Source of the DNA: Promicromonospora sukumoe 327MFSha3.1
GTDB lineage: Bacteria > Actinomycetota > Actinomycetes > Actinomycetales > Cellulomonadaceae
Assembly (NCBI RefSeq): GCF_000385135.1
Contig: NZ_ARQM01000018.1
Coordinates: forward strand, 62,001-126,000
Length of the DNA: 64,000 nt
Reading direction: 5' to 3'
The position numbers and the translations under genes were made by a program. The notes beneath the pieces are model-generated. The model saw only the letters and a program-made list of their open reading frames with translations, was not told the DNA's origin and did no database searches. Positions 52,490 through 60,993 of the stretch are shown here, one piece after another (the first letter of the stretch is position 1; each line of letters opens with the position of its first letter).

Positions 52490-53330
52490 GCGGTTTGTCC
52501 GGCGGACCCGGCAGTTTGCCCGGCAGACTTGGCAGTCGGCGCTGCGGGTCGGCAGTTTGCCCGGCGGACTCGGCGGTTTGCCCGGCGGACTCGGCAGTCG
52601 GCACTGCGGGTCGGCAGTTTGCCCAATAGATTGCCCGGCAGGCTCGGCGCTCTACCCCGCCACTCGGCAGTTTGCCCGGCAGCCTCGGCGCGCTGCCCCG
52701 CAAGTCGGCAGTTTGCCCGGCAGACCCGGCGCTCTGCAGCGCGGGTCAGCAGTTGCGCTGCACACTGTCCGGCAGGCTCGGCGCTCTACCCCGCCACTCG
52801 GCAGTTTGCCCCACAGACTCGGCAGTTTGCACGGCGGACTCGGCAGTCGGCACCACTGGTCGGCAGTTTGCCCCACAGACTCGGTAGTTGGCATCGAGAT
52901 CGGCTCAGGCCTGGGCCGATCTCGATGCCAAGTGCCGAACCGCGGAACACGCCCCAGCCAAGTGCCGAACGAGGGTGCGCGCTCATCCCAGCGTCGGACG
53001 ACGGAACTCGCCCAGCCGAGTACCGGACGACGCCGTGGTCAGCCAAGTGCCGAACGACGGAACCCGCCCAGCCCAGCGTCGGACGGCGAAGCGCGCCATA
53101 TCCAACTGCCGAACGACGGCGCGCCCCAGCCAACCGCCGAACCGCGCGGCCTATCCAACTGCCGAACGACGGCGCGCCCAGCCCGGTGTCGGATGACGGG
53201 GCGCGCCCAAGCCCACTGCCGAACAGACCGGACGCACCCAGCCCAGCGTCCGACGACGGAACACGACCCAGCCAACCGCCGAACAGACCGGACGCGCTCA
53301 GCAACCCGCCGAACGCCGCAGCCCGCTCAG
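52490..53330. repeat. Giant inverted-repeat-organised array of short motifs
   Basis: These 841 bases have no supported gene. The left half (to ~52885) holds repeated TCGGCAGTTTGCCCGGC units: CGGCAGTTTGCCC occurs 7 times exactly, plus variants. The right half (from ~52930) holds repeated AAGTGCCGAACGACGG-type units in the opposite sense (AACTGCCGA is the complement of TCGGCAGTT). The axis is a 44-base near-perfect palindrome at 52888-52931. Units are irregularly spaced (about 20-60 bases). No flanking transposase is seen. Confidence 0.85.
52888..52931. repeat. Central palindrome of the array
   Basis: TTGGCATCGAGATCGGC pairs exactly with GCCGATCTCGATGCCAA over 17 bases, around a CAGGCCTG core. 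Confidence 0.9.
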
Positions 53331-53331
53331 C

Positions 53332-54825
53332 TCACCACTCCGCCGACGCGCCCCGCGGCGAGACCGTGCGCGGCACGTCCCACGGGTTGTCGTCGCGCAG
53401 CGGCGCCGGCAGCAGCTCCTGCGGCGCGTCCTGGAACGTCACCCCGCGCAGGAACCGGCCGATCGCGGCCGTGCCCACCGACGTGCCGTCCGTCGTCGTC
53501 GCGGGCGACGGCCCACCGTGCTGCATCGCGGGCGTGACCGCGACGCCCGTGGGCCAGCCGCCCAGCAGCACGCGCCCCGCGAAGCGCCCCAGCGCCGCCA
53601 CGAGCGCGCCCTGCTCCGCGCCCGTCTCCCCTCCCCCGAGGTGCAGGGTGAGCGTCAGGTTTCCGGGGAACAGCTCGCCGACGACGGCGGCCAGGTCGGT
53701 ACCGCGCGGGTACTCCACGATCACGGAGAACGGCCCGAACACCTCGTCGAGCACCGCCTCCCCGGCGCCCCGGAGCACGTCCAGCGGCACCGACACGAAC
53801 GTCGGCGTCACCCAGGCCTGGCCGTCGGCGTCGCGGCGGAACCCGCCGGGGCGCACCACGCGCACGCCGTCCGCCCCCAGGACCGCCGAGACGCGCCGCT
53901 CGTAGCCGTCGGCGATCGACGGGTTGAGCAGCCGGTGCTCGGGCACGTCGGCCGCGGCGGCGACCACGGCGTCGTCGTACGCCGTGCCCTCCGGGACGAG
54001 CAGGAAGCCCGGCTTGGTGCAGAGCTGCCCGGCCGAGCCGGACACGCTCGCGACGTAGCCCCCCAACAGCTCGCCGCCACGCTCCGCCACAGCCGCAGCC
54101 GAGACCAGCACCGGGTTGACGCTGCCCAGCTCGCCGAAGAACGGGACCGGGTCGGGCCGCGCGGCCGCCCGGGCGGCCAGGAGCTGGCCCACGCGCTGCG
54201 AGCCGGTGAAGGCCGCCGCCCGCACGGACGGGTGCTCCAGCAGCGCCACGCCGGCGTCCTGGTCCGTGACGAGCTGGAGCGTGCCCTCGGGCAGGCCCGC
54301 CTCGACCAGCGCGCCGGACACGATCTGCGCCGTCCGCTCGGACAGCCACGGATGCCCCGGGTGCCCCTTGACGATCACGGGGCAGCCCGCCGCCAGCGCC
54401 GCGGCGGTGTCGCCGCCGGCCACGGAGAACGCGAACGGGAAGTTGCTGGCCGCGAAGTTGAGCACGGGGCCCACGGGCCACAGGGCGCGGCGCAGGTCGG
54501 GACGGGGCCCCAGCACGAACTCGGGGTCGGCCTCGTCGAGGCGGACGTCGAGGTAGGCGCCGTCGGCCACGACGTGGGCGAAGAGCCGGAGCTGCACCTG
54601 CGTGCGCTTGAGCTCGCCGCGCAGGCGGGCCTCGGCGAGGCCGGTCTCGACCTGGGCCGTGGCCACGAGCTCGTCGGCGTGCTCCCCGAGGGCCGCGGCG
54701 GCGCGGCGCAGGGCGGCGGCCCGGGCCGCGGGGGCGACCTGGGCCAGCCCGGCGAAGGCCGCCGCGGCCGTGCGGGCCACGTCGTCGACGGTGCGGTCGG
54801 GTGCGGACGCCGCGGTGGCGGTCAT
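53332..54825 (-). CDS. Alpha-ketoglutaric semialdehyde dehydrogenase (aldehyde dehydrogenase family)
   Basis: A 497-residue NADP-type aldehyde dehydrogenase. Motifs: cofactor-side VIVKGHPGHPWLSE, FTGSQRVGQ, catalytic Glu in FFGELGSVNPV and catalytic Cys in SAGQLCTKPG. The KGHPGHP and ELGSVNP forms are those of 2,5-dioxovalerate (alpha-KG semialdehyde) dehydrogenases. It makes 2-oxoglutarate as the last step of hydroxyproline catabolism. ATG 54825 has GAGGAG upstream. It is the final gene of the six-gene unit. Confidence 0.9.
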   Translation of the reverse strand: MTATAASAPDRTVDDVARTAAAAFAGLAQVAPAARAAALRRAAAALGEHADELVATAQVETGLAEARLRGELKRTQVQLRLFAHVVADGAYLDVRLDEADPEFVLGPRPDLRRALWPVGPVLNFAASNFPFAFSVAGGDTAAALAAGCPVIVKGHPGHPWLSERTAQIVSGALVEAGLPEGTLQLVTDQDAGVALLEHPSVRAAAFTGSQRVGQLLAARAAARPDPVPFFGELGSVNPVLVSAAAVAERGGELLGGYVASVSGSAGQLCTKPGFLLVPEGTAYDDAVVAAAADVPEHRLLNPSIADGYERRVSAVLGADGVRVVRPGGFRRDADGQAWVTPTFVSVPLDVLRGAGEAVLDEVFGPFSVIVEYPRGTDLAAVVGELFPGNLTLTLHLGGGETGAEQGALVAALGRFAGRVLLGGWPTGVAVTPAMQHGGPSPATTTDGTSVGTAAIGRFLRGVTFQDAPQELLPAPLRDDNPWDVPRTVSPRGASAEW

Positions 54826-54866
54826 GTCTGGGCTCCTCAAGAAAAGGCCGGGATCAGAGAACAGGA

Positions 54867-55868
54867 TCAGAAGACGAAACCCGTGGGGAACGGGTCGCTG
54901 GGGTCGAGCAGGTAGTTGGCGGTGCCGGTCACCCAGGCCCGCCCGGTGATGGTGGGCAGCACGGCGGGCACGCCGGCGACCGTGGTCTCCCCCACCAGGC
55001 GCCCGACGAACCGGCTGCCGATGAACGACTCGTTGACGAAGTCGGTCTCCAGCGCCAGCTCGCCCCGCGCCCAGAGCTCGGCCATGCGGGCGGACGTGCC
55101 GGTGCCGCACGGCGACCGGTCGAACCAGCCCGGGTAGATGGCCATCGCGTGCCGGGACAGCTTCGCGTCCGAGCCGGGGGCGATGAGCTCGACGTGGTGG
55201 CAGCCCTCGACGCCGTCGAGCTCCGGGTGCTTCGGCATGGCCGTCTCGTTGATGGCGTCCATGATCGCCAGCCCGGCGGACAGCAGGTCCTGCTGGCGCT
55301 CGCGGTCGAACGGGAGCTTGAGGTCGTCGAGGTCGACCAGCGCGTAGAAGTTGCCGCCGAACGCCATGGAGTACGGCACGGTGCCGTAGCCCGGCACCTC
55401 GACCGTCTGGTCGAGCGCCGTGACGAAGCTGGGCACGTTCTCGATGGTCACGGAGTCGGCGTGGCCGTCGCTGACGGCGACCTTGGCCACGACCAGCCCG
55501 GCGGGCGTGTCGAGCCGGATCTCGGTGACCGGCTCGACGACGTCCACCATGCCGGTCTCGACCAGCACGGTGGCCACACCGATGGTGCCGTGCCCGCACA
55601 TGGGCAGACAGCCGGACACCTCGATGTAGACGACGCCCCAGTCGCAGTCGGACCGGGTGGGCGGCTGCAGGATGGCGCCGCTCATCGCGCCGTGCCCCCG
55701 CGGCTCGTTCATCAGGAAGTGCCGCAGCTCGTCCATGTGCTCCATGAAGTACAGCCGCCGGTCGTTCATGGTCTCGCCCGGGATGGGGCCCACCCCGCCG
55801 GTGACGACGCGGGTGGGCATGCCCTCGGTGTGCGAGTCGACGGCCGTGATGGTCCTGCTGCTGCGCAT
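54867..55868 (-). CDS. 4-hydroxyproline 2-epimerase (proline racemase family)
   Basis: A 333-residue enzyme with both catalytic Cys: Cys91 in MCGHGTIGV and Cys254 in RSPCGTGTSA. The Cys/Cys pair fits proline racemase or 4-hydroxyproline epimerase; the gene neighbours favour the latter (trans-4-hydroxy-L-proline to cis-4-hydroxy-D-proline). ATG 55868 has GGAGCGAC upstream. Confidence 0.92.
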   Translation of the reverse strand: MRSSRTITAVDSHTEGMPTRVVTGGVGPIPGETMNDRRLYFMEHMDELRHFLMNEPRGHGAMSGAILQPPTRSDCDWGVVYIEVSGCLPMCGHGTIGVATVLVETGMVDVVEPVTEIRLDTPAGLVVAKVAVSDGHADSVTIENVPSFVTALDQTVEVPGYGTVPYSMAFGGNFYALVDLDDLKLPFDRERQQDLLSAGLAIMDAINETAMPKHPELDGVEGCHHVELIAPGSDAKLSRHAMAIYPGWFDRSPCGTGTSARMAELWARGELALETDFVNESFIGSRFVGRLVGETTVAGVPAVLPTITGRAWVTGTANYLLDPSDPFPTGFVF

Positions 55869-55904
55869 GTCGCTCCTGTGCTCGTTCCGTGGGGGCCGGT
55901 TGGG

Positions 55905-56822
55905 TCAGCGCGAGGCGATGTAGCTGAGCGCGGCCTCGGTGTCCTTGCGCACCTGTGCCTCGTGCTCCGCGGACAGCGGGCCGCGCGGCGGGCGGGTGGG
56001 CCCACCGTAGCTCTGCCCGGCCATGTCGATCGAGAGCTTGATCGCCTGAACGAACTCGGTGCGCGAGTCCCAGCGGAACACGGCCACGAGGTGGCGGTAC
56101 AGCTCGCGGGCCTCGTCGATCTTGCCCTCGGAGACCAGGGTGTAGATCTCGACGGCCTCGCGCGGGAACGCGTTCGGGTAGCCGGCGAACCAGCCGACGG
56201 CGCCCGCGACCAGCGACTCGAACAGCAGGTCGTCGGCGCCCGCGATGACGTCGAGGTCCGGGGCGAGCTCCTTGATCTCCAGCACGCGGCGCACGTCCCC
56301 GGAGAACTCCTTGACGGCCACGACGTTCTCGAGCTGGGCGAGCTCGGCCAGGATGCTGGGCGTCAGGTCGACCTTGGTGTCGATCGGGTTGTTGTAGATC
56401 ATGATCGGCAGGCCGACCTCGTTGACGGCGGCGTAGTGGGCGATCACCTCGGAGCGGTTGGCGCGGTAGATCGTGGGCGGCAGCAGCAGCACGCCGTCGG
56501 CGCCGTCCTCCTTGGCGAGCTCGGCCCAGTGCTTGGCCTGGTGCGAGCCCACGCCGTGCACGCCGGCGACGACCAGGCCGCGGCCGTCCACCGCCTTGAC
56601 GGCGGTCTGGATGACCTTGCGGCGCTCGTCGTCGGTGAGCGACGAGTACTCGCCCAGCGACCCGTTCGGGCCGACGCCGCGGCAGCCGTTGTCGATGAGG
56701 AACTCGCAGTGCGCGGCGAACTTCTCGTAGTCGACGGCCAGGCCGGCCGGCGCGGACTCGTCGGGCTTGAAGGCGAGCGTGGTGGCGACGATGACGCCGC
56801 CGAGGTCGAATCGCTGGTTCAT
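55905..56822 (-). CDS. Dihydrodipicolinate synthase-family deaminase (probable pyrroline-4-hydroxy-2-carboxylate deaminase)
   Basis: A 305-residue TIM barrel. The Schiff-base Lys lies in VVAVKEFSGD, the Tyr in IMIYNNPIDTK, and GPNGSLGEYSSLTDDER is the substrate loop. In this operon the expected reaction is Delta1-pyrroline-4-hydroxy-2-carboxylate to alpha-KG semialdehyde plus ammonia. It starts 1 base after the flavoprotein stop. Confidence 0.88.
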   Translation of the reverse strand: MNQRFDLGGVIVATTLAFKPDESAPAGLAVDYEKFAAHCEFLIDNGCRGVGPNGSLGEYSSLTDDERRKVIQTAVKAVDGRGLVVAGVHGVGSHQAKHWAELAKEDGADGVLLLPPTIYRANRSEVIAHYAAVNEVGLPIMIYNNPIDTKVDLTPSILAELAQLENVVAVKEFSGDVRRVLEIKELAPDLDVIAGADDLLFESLVAGAVGWFAGYPNAFPREAVEIYTLVSEGKIDEARELYRHLVAVFRWDSRTEFVQAIKLSIDMAGQSYGGPTRPPRGPLSAEHEAQVRKDTEAALSYIASR

Positions 56823-56823
56823 G

Positions 56824-58350
56824 TCAGGTCTCCTGTGGTTGCGATGCTGCGGAAAGAGAAGTCGTGGGAAGGGATGTCATGGAGGAAGAAGGATCGAGCG
56901 GGGAGGCGGACGGCGCGGGCAGCGCGGCCAGGTCGCCGAGCCGCACCGGCACGACGACCGGACGGCGGTCGACGCCGGGCGCCGGGCCCTCGCACGCAGG
57001 TCCGGGCGCACCGGCACCGGACCCGCCGTCGTCCAGCAGCTCCTGGAGCGTGCGGCCGCACATGCGGGCCTGGCACGGGCCGAGCCCGGCGCGGCTGGTG
57101 AGCTTCACGGAGCGGGTCTCGCGCGAGCCGGTCAGGTCGACCACCTCGCGCAGCCGCCCGTAGGTGGTCTCCTCGCACCGGCAGACGACGGTGTCGTCGC
57201 GCAGCCAGTGCACCCACCCGCCGCGGATGCCGTGGGCGGCCTCGATCCGGGCCGCGAACCCGCGGGACCGGTCCCGGGCGCGGGCCGTCCGGGCGGCCCC
57301 GGCGGCCCGGAGGTCGCCCCCGGCCGCGGCGGTGCCGGCGACGGCGCCCTCTGCGAGCGCGGCGTCGGCCCCGCCGATGCCGGTGAGCTCGCCCGCGGCC
57401 CACACGCCCGGCACGGAGGTGGCCTGCGCGGCGTCGACCACCACGAACCGGGCCGGGGTCAGCGCGCACCCGGCGGCGATCGCCAGCTCCAGCCGCGGCG
57501 TGAACCCGTGGCTCACGGCCACGGCGTCGGCCTCGACCTGGCGCTCGGTGCCGGGCACGGGCGTCCAGCGCGGGTCGAGCCGCGCGATGGTGACCGCCTC
57601 GACCTGGCCGTCGCCGTGCGCGGCGACCACGGCCTCGCCGGGTCGCCACGGCACGCGGTGGCGCACCAGCTCGCGGACGTAGCCCGCCAGCTCGCCGGCC
57701 TTGCCGGCCGCGCCGACCAGCTCCCAGGGCCGGTCCAGCCAGCCGCGTGCGAGCGAACCGAGCCCGTTCGCCTCGTGCACGCCGACGACGGCGGCGCCCG
57801 TGCGCAGCAGCGAGGACGCGACGGGCAGCAGGAACGGCCCGGCCCCGGCGACGACGACGCGGCGTCCGACGGCGACCCGCTCCCCCTTGGCGAGCGCCTG
57901 CGCCGCCCCGGCGGAGTAGACGCCGGGGAGCTGCCAGCCGGGGAACGGGAGGGTCCGGTCGTGGGCGCCGGGCGCGAGCACGAGGGCGTCGGGCTCGAAG
58001 GTGCGGGCCTCGCGGCCGGCGGCGTCGGGCTCCCCCACGAGCACGTTGAGGCGCACGCCGTCGTCGAGCCGTTCGAGGGACCACACCTGCGCGGACGGGA
58101 CGACCGTGACGGCGGGGTGCGCGTGCAGGGCGCGGGCCAGCTCGCGGTAGGTGCCCCACTTGTGGTGCAGCACGCGCTCGTTCGCGGCCGGCCGCGACGC
58201 GGGCAGGTGCCGCCAGTACTGGCCGCCGAGCACGTCGGCGGAGTCGAGCACCGTGACCCGCGCCCCGGCGCGGGCGGCGGCGTGCGCGGCGGCGAGCCCC
58301 GCGGGACCCGCGCCCACGACGACGACGTGCCGGGACGGCGCGCCGCTCAC
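56824..58350 (-). CDS. FAD/NAD(P)-dependent oxidoreductase with BFD-like [2Fe-2S] domain, alpha subunit of D-hydroxyproline dehydrogenase
   Basis: A 508-residue protein with N-terminal dinucleotide fold VVVVGAGPAGLAAAHAAARA, a second GAG loop (VVVAGAGPFLLPVASSLLRT) and a C-terminal Cys-rich BFD-like part (VVCRCEETTY, GLGPCQARMCGRT: four Cys). It probably passes electrons from D-hydroxyproline oxidation with the two small partners upstream. GTG 58350 overlaps the ferredoxin stop (GTGA). The last ~70 residues are a low-complexity tail. Confidence 0.88.
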   Translation of the reverse strand: MSGAPSRHVVVVGAGPAGLAAAHAAARAGARVTVLDSADVLGGQYWRHLPASRPAANERVLHHKWGTYRELARALHAHPAVTVVPSAQVWSLERLDDGVRLNVLVGEPDAAGREARTFEPDALVLAPGAHDRTLPFPGWQLPGVYSAGAAQALAKGERVAVGRRVVVAGAGPFLLPVASSLLRTGAAVVGVHEANGLGSLARGWLDRPWELVGAAGKAGELAGYVRELVRHRVPWRPGEAVVAAHGDGQVEAVTIARLDPRWTPVPGTERQVEADAVAVSHGFTPRLELAIAAGCALTPARFVVVDAAQATSVPGVWAAGELTGIGGADAALAEGAVAGTAAAGGDLRAAGAARTARARDRSRGFAARIEAAHGIRGGWVHWLRDDTVVCRCEETTYGRLREVVDLTGSRETRSVKLTSRAGLGPCQARMCGRTLQELLDDGGSGAGAPGPACEGPAPGVDRRPVVVPVRLGDLAALPAPSASPLDPSSSMTSLPTTSLSAASQPQET

Positions 58351-58667
58351 GGGGTCGCCTCTGGCCCGGCGCCCTGCCGGGCCACCACGTCGCCGTCCTG
58401 CGCGCGCCGCAGGCACGCCCGCACGTCGCGCAGGCCGTTGACCTCCACGACGCAGTCGAAGCAGACGCCGATGCCGCAGAACACGCCGCGCGGGGCGCCG
58501 TCCTGGCTGGTGGTGCGCCACTGGCGCCGTCCGGCACCCAGCAGGACGCCCGCGATGGTCTGCCCGGCCGTACCGGGCACGGGCTCGCCGTCGACCCAGA
58601 TGGTCAGCGGGTGGTCGGGGCCCGGCCGCGCCGGGTCCGAGCCGGCGGGCATGCGGTGCGAAGTCAT
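58347..58667 (-). CDS. (2Fe-2S)-binding subunit of the D-hydroxyproline dehydrogenase complex
   Basis: A 106-residue ferredoxin-like protein with FCGIGVCFDCVVEVNGLRDV-RAC: the C-x4-C-x2-C plus distal C spacing of plant-type [2Fe-2S] sites. It overlaps both neighbours by 4 bases, as expected for a subunit of the same complex. Confidence 0.9.
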   Translation of the reverse strand: MTSHRMPAGSDPARPGPDHPLTIWVDGEPVPGTAGQTIAGVLLGAGRRQWRTTSQDGAPRGVFCGIGVCFDCVVEVNGLRDVRACLRRAQDGDVVARQGAGPEATP

Positions 58668-59923
58668 GGTCGTGCCCCCTCGTGAGCGTTCTCCGACGTG
58701 TCAGACGCACGGTTCCCTAAGGTGACCTGTGCGTCCGACACGTCGGGGGTGGGCCGCAGCGCCTGGAGCGTGGGCCGGTCGGCGGCGTAGGGCGCCGGGT
58801 CGACCGCCGGGTCCAGCCCCAGCAGCCCGGCGGCCAGCAGGTCGCCGGTCGCGGGGGCCAGGCCGACGCCCGCGCCCTCGTGCCCGGTCGCGAACCACAG
58901 CCCGTCCAGCGCCGGGTCGGCGCCGACCACGGGCAGGTGGTCCGGCATGTACGGCCGGAAGCCCAGGTAGGAGCGCATCACGTTCGTGCCGGCGAGGAAC
59001 GGGAACACGGCCACGGCCCGGCGCGCCATCTGCCGGAGCACCTCGGCGCGGAAGCGCTCGTCGAACCCGACCTGCTCCCGGCTCGACCCGATCAGCACGG
59101 TCCCGCCGCGCGTCGACTCGATCACGGCGGAGGTCTGCAGCTCGGCGCCCGCGGACTGGGTCGCGGCGAAGTAGTCGCCGTCGTACACCTTGTGGTGGAT
59201 GCGCTCGCGCATCGGGATGGTCACCAGCACCGTGCCGCGCCGCGGCCGCACCGGCAGCCACGCGCCGAGCCGCTCGGCGACCTCCCCGGACCAGGGCCCG
59301 GCCGCCACGACCACGGCCCCGGCCGCGACGTCGCCACCCGTGGTGGCGACGCCCGTCAGCCGGCCGTCGGCGCCGAGCAGCGGCCCGGTCACCTCCACCC
59401 CGGTGCGGACGACGGCGCCCGCGCGGCGCGCGGAGGCGAGCAGCGCCTCGGCGGCCGCGACCGGCTGCACCTGGGCGTCCTGCGGGTAGTGCACGCCGCC
59501 CAGGACGCCGGGCGCGAGGTCGGGCTCCAGCTCCCTGGCCTGGTCGCCGGTCACCTCGACCGCGTCGACGCCGACGGCGCGCTGCGCGGCGGCGAACTCG
59601 CGCAGGCCGGTCAGGCCCGCGGCCGAGGCCACCACGACAAGGCCGCCCTTGGCGTCGTGCTCGATCGACGGGAACCGGGGGCCCAGCTCGTCCGCCAGCT
59701 CGCCGGAGAGCTCTGCCCACCGGCGCAGCGACTCCTGGGCGAGCACCAGCTCGGGCCCCGGACCCTTGTCCGAGACCAGCAGGTTGCCCTCGCCGTGGGC
59801 GCTGGTGCCGGCGGCCGCGGCCCCGCGGTCGAGCACCACCACCGAGGCACCCGCGAGCGCCAGGGAGCGCGCGCACGCGGCGCCCACGATCCCGGCGCCG
59901 ACGATGACGACGTCCGCAGCCAC
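58664..59923 (-). CDS. FAD-dependent D-amino-acid oxidase-like subunit, catalytic beta subunit of D-hydroxyproline dehydrogenase
   Basis: About 419 residues of the DAO/glycine-oxidase fold: ADVVIVGAGIVGAACARSLA at the start, GVHYPQDAQVQPVAAAEALL in the middle and DGLWFATGHEGAGVGLAPAT near the end. It oxidises cis-4-hydroxy-D-proline. GTG 59923 is chosen because GGAGGG precedes it by 7-8 bases; ATG 59938 is an alternative. It is the first gene of the catabolic unit, 89 bases after the GntR gene. Confidence 0.9.
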   Translation of the reverse strand: MAADVVIVGAGIVGAACARSLALAGASVVVLDRGAAAAGTSAHGEGNLLVSDKGPGPELVLAQESLRRWAELSGELADELGPRFPSIEHDAKGGLVVVASAAGLTGLREFAAAQRAVGVDAVEVTGDQARELEPDLAPGVLGGVHYPQDAQVQPVAAAEALLASARRAGAVVRTGVEVTGPLLGADGRLTGVATTGGDVAAGAVVVAAGPWSGEVAERLGAWLPVRPRRGTVLVTIPMRERIHHKVYDGDYFAATQSAGAELQTSAVIESTRGGTVLIGSSREQVGFDERFRAEVLRQMARRAVAVFPFLAGTNVMRSYLGFRPYMPDHLPVVGADPALDGLWFATGHEGAGVGLAPATGDLLAAGLLGLDPAVDPAPYAADRPTLQALRPTPDVSDAQVTLGNRASDTSENAHEGARP

Positions 59924-60012
59924 TTCCACCCCCTCCATCGCTCCGCTGTCTCTTGTCTCTGTGTCTCTCCCGGGCCCGCGGCCCGGCCGCCGGACTGACC
60001 CGGCGCTACCGC

Positions 60013-60693
60013 TCAGTCCTCGGGCTTGCCCGCCCACGTGCCCAGCGAGTGCCCGATGTGCCGCTCCATGAGCGCCTTGGCGCCGGGGCCGTCGCCGGCC
60101 GCGAGCAGGTCGAGCAGCTCGTGGTGCTCCTGGGCGGAGCTGGCCAGGGTGCCGCCCGCGACCATCGTGGACAGGCCGAGCAGCCGCGCGCGGTCGCGCA
60201 GGTCGGCCACGATCTCACCGGCCACCGGGTTGCCCAGCAGGCCCATGAGCCGCAGGTGGAACGCCTGGTCCGCCTGCAGGTAGGCGATGAGGTCCCCGGT
60301 GCGCGCACCCTCGACGATCTCGTCGGCGAGCGCCCGGAACTCCCCGAGCTGCCCCACGGGGAACGACTTGGCCAGCCGCTCCATCCACACGGGCTCGATG
60401 ACCATGCGGACGGCGGCGACGTGCCGCAGCGTCTGGTCGCTCACGCGGGTGACGCGGAAGCCCTTGTTGCGTACCGCCTCGAGGAACCCGCGCCGCTCCA
60501 GGTCCAGCACGGCCTCGCGCACGGGGGTCGCGGACACGTCGAAGCGCGCGGCCAGCGTCGGCACCGAGACGAGCTCGCCGGGTTCCAGCTCGCCGGCGAC
60601 GATCGCGGCCACGAGGGCGCGGTGAACCTGCTCGCGCAGGCTCGCGACCGGCGCCAGGCGACGGACCGACGGGGTCGATGATGCTGAGCTCAT
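60013..60693 (-). CDS. GntR-family (FadR/FCD) transcriptional regulator
   Basis: A 226-residue protein with N-terminal wHTH (VHRALVAAIVAGELEPGELV, FDVSATPVREAVLDLERRGF) and an all-helical FCD domain with metal-binding-like residues (QADQAFHLRLMG, EHHELLDLL, MERHIGH). It probably senses hydroxyproline or a product and controls the catabolic unit and the divergent transporter. ATG 60693 has GGAGAG. Its own promoter is at 60731-60759. Confidence 0.92.
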   Translation of the reverse strand: MSSASSTPSVRRLAPVASLREQVHRALVAAIVAGELEPGELVSVPTLAARFDVSATPVREAVLDLERRGFLEAVRNKGFRVTRVSDQTLRHVAAVRMVIEPVWMERLAKSFPVGQLGEFRALADEIVEGARTGDLIAYLQADQAFHLRLMGLLGNPVAGEIVADLRDRARLLGLSTMVAGGTLASSAQEHHELLDLLAAGDGPGAKALMERHIGHSLGTWAGKPED

Positions 60694-60730
60694 GGTGCTC
60701 TCCAGTGGGGTCAGGCTCTGACAGTAGAAT

Positions 60731-60759
60731 ATTACACACGACAGGAAACCCGTCGTCAA
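60731..60759 (-). promoter_or_regulatory. GntR promoter
   Basis: On the minus strand TTGACG (60759-60754), 17 bases, TGTAAT (60736-60731), followed by TATTC: close to the sigma-A consensus. Confidence 0.65.
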
Positions 60760-60857
60760 TGCCGCCAGAGGGTACCTGAGCGTGGCCTGGTTCGCCGGAC
60801 TTTCGCCCGCCGGAACTGGCGTTATCCCGCCGAAACGCGACGTTTACATTCATCCCA

Positions 60858-60903
60858 TCGACACTGCGGTACCGTCTCAGTAACATATCACGCATCACAT
60901 ATC
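60858..60903 (+). promoter_or_regulatory. ABC-transporter promoter with repeated operator-like motif
   Basis: TCGACA (60858-60863), 17 bases, TAACAT (60881-60886). ACATATC occurs at 60883-60889 and 60897-60903, overlapping and following the -10: a likely regulator site. Confidence 0.6.
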
Positions 60904-60993
60904 GAAGGCGGGCCGCGTCGACGACGACCACGGCCGCGCCGGGGCCCTACCCGTACGACCAAAGACGCAAGTCACCGACCGAGAGGCCACACC

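Larger units (their letters stand above)
60694..60993. other. Divergent promoter region of GntR and ABC transporter
   Basis: These 300 bases hold two well-formed promoters and a direct repeat and no gene. Confidence 0.6.

Noticed and set aside
52786-53304. A 172-codon protein gene within the repeat array.
   Set aside because: Translation is just the repeated motif (NCRVCGANCRV type), no ribosome site; several frames are equally open.
52490-53330. CRISPR array.
   Set aside because: Motifs are irregularly spaced, degenerate and reverse orientation at a central palindrome; no cas genes.
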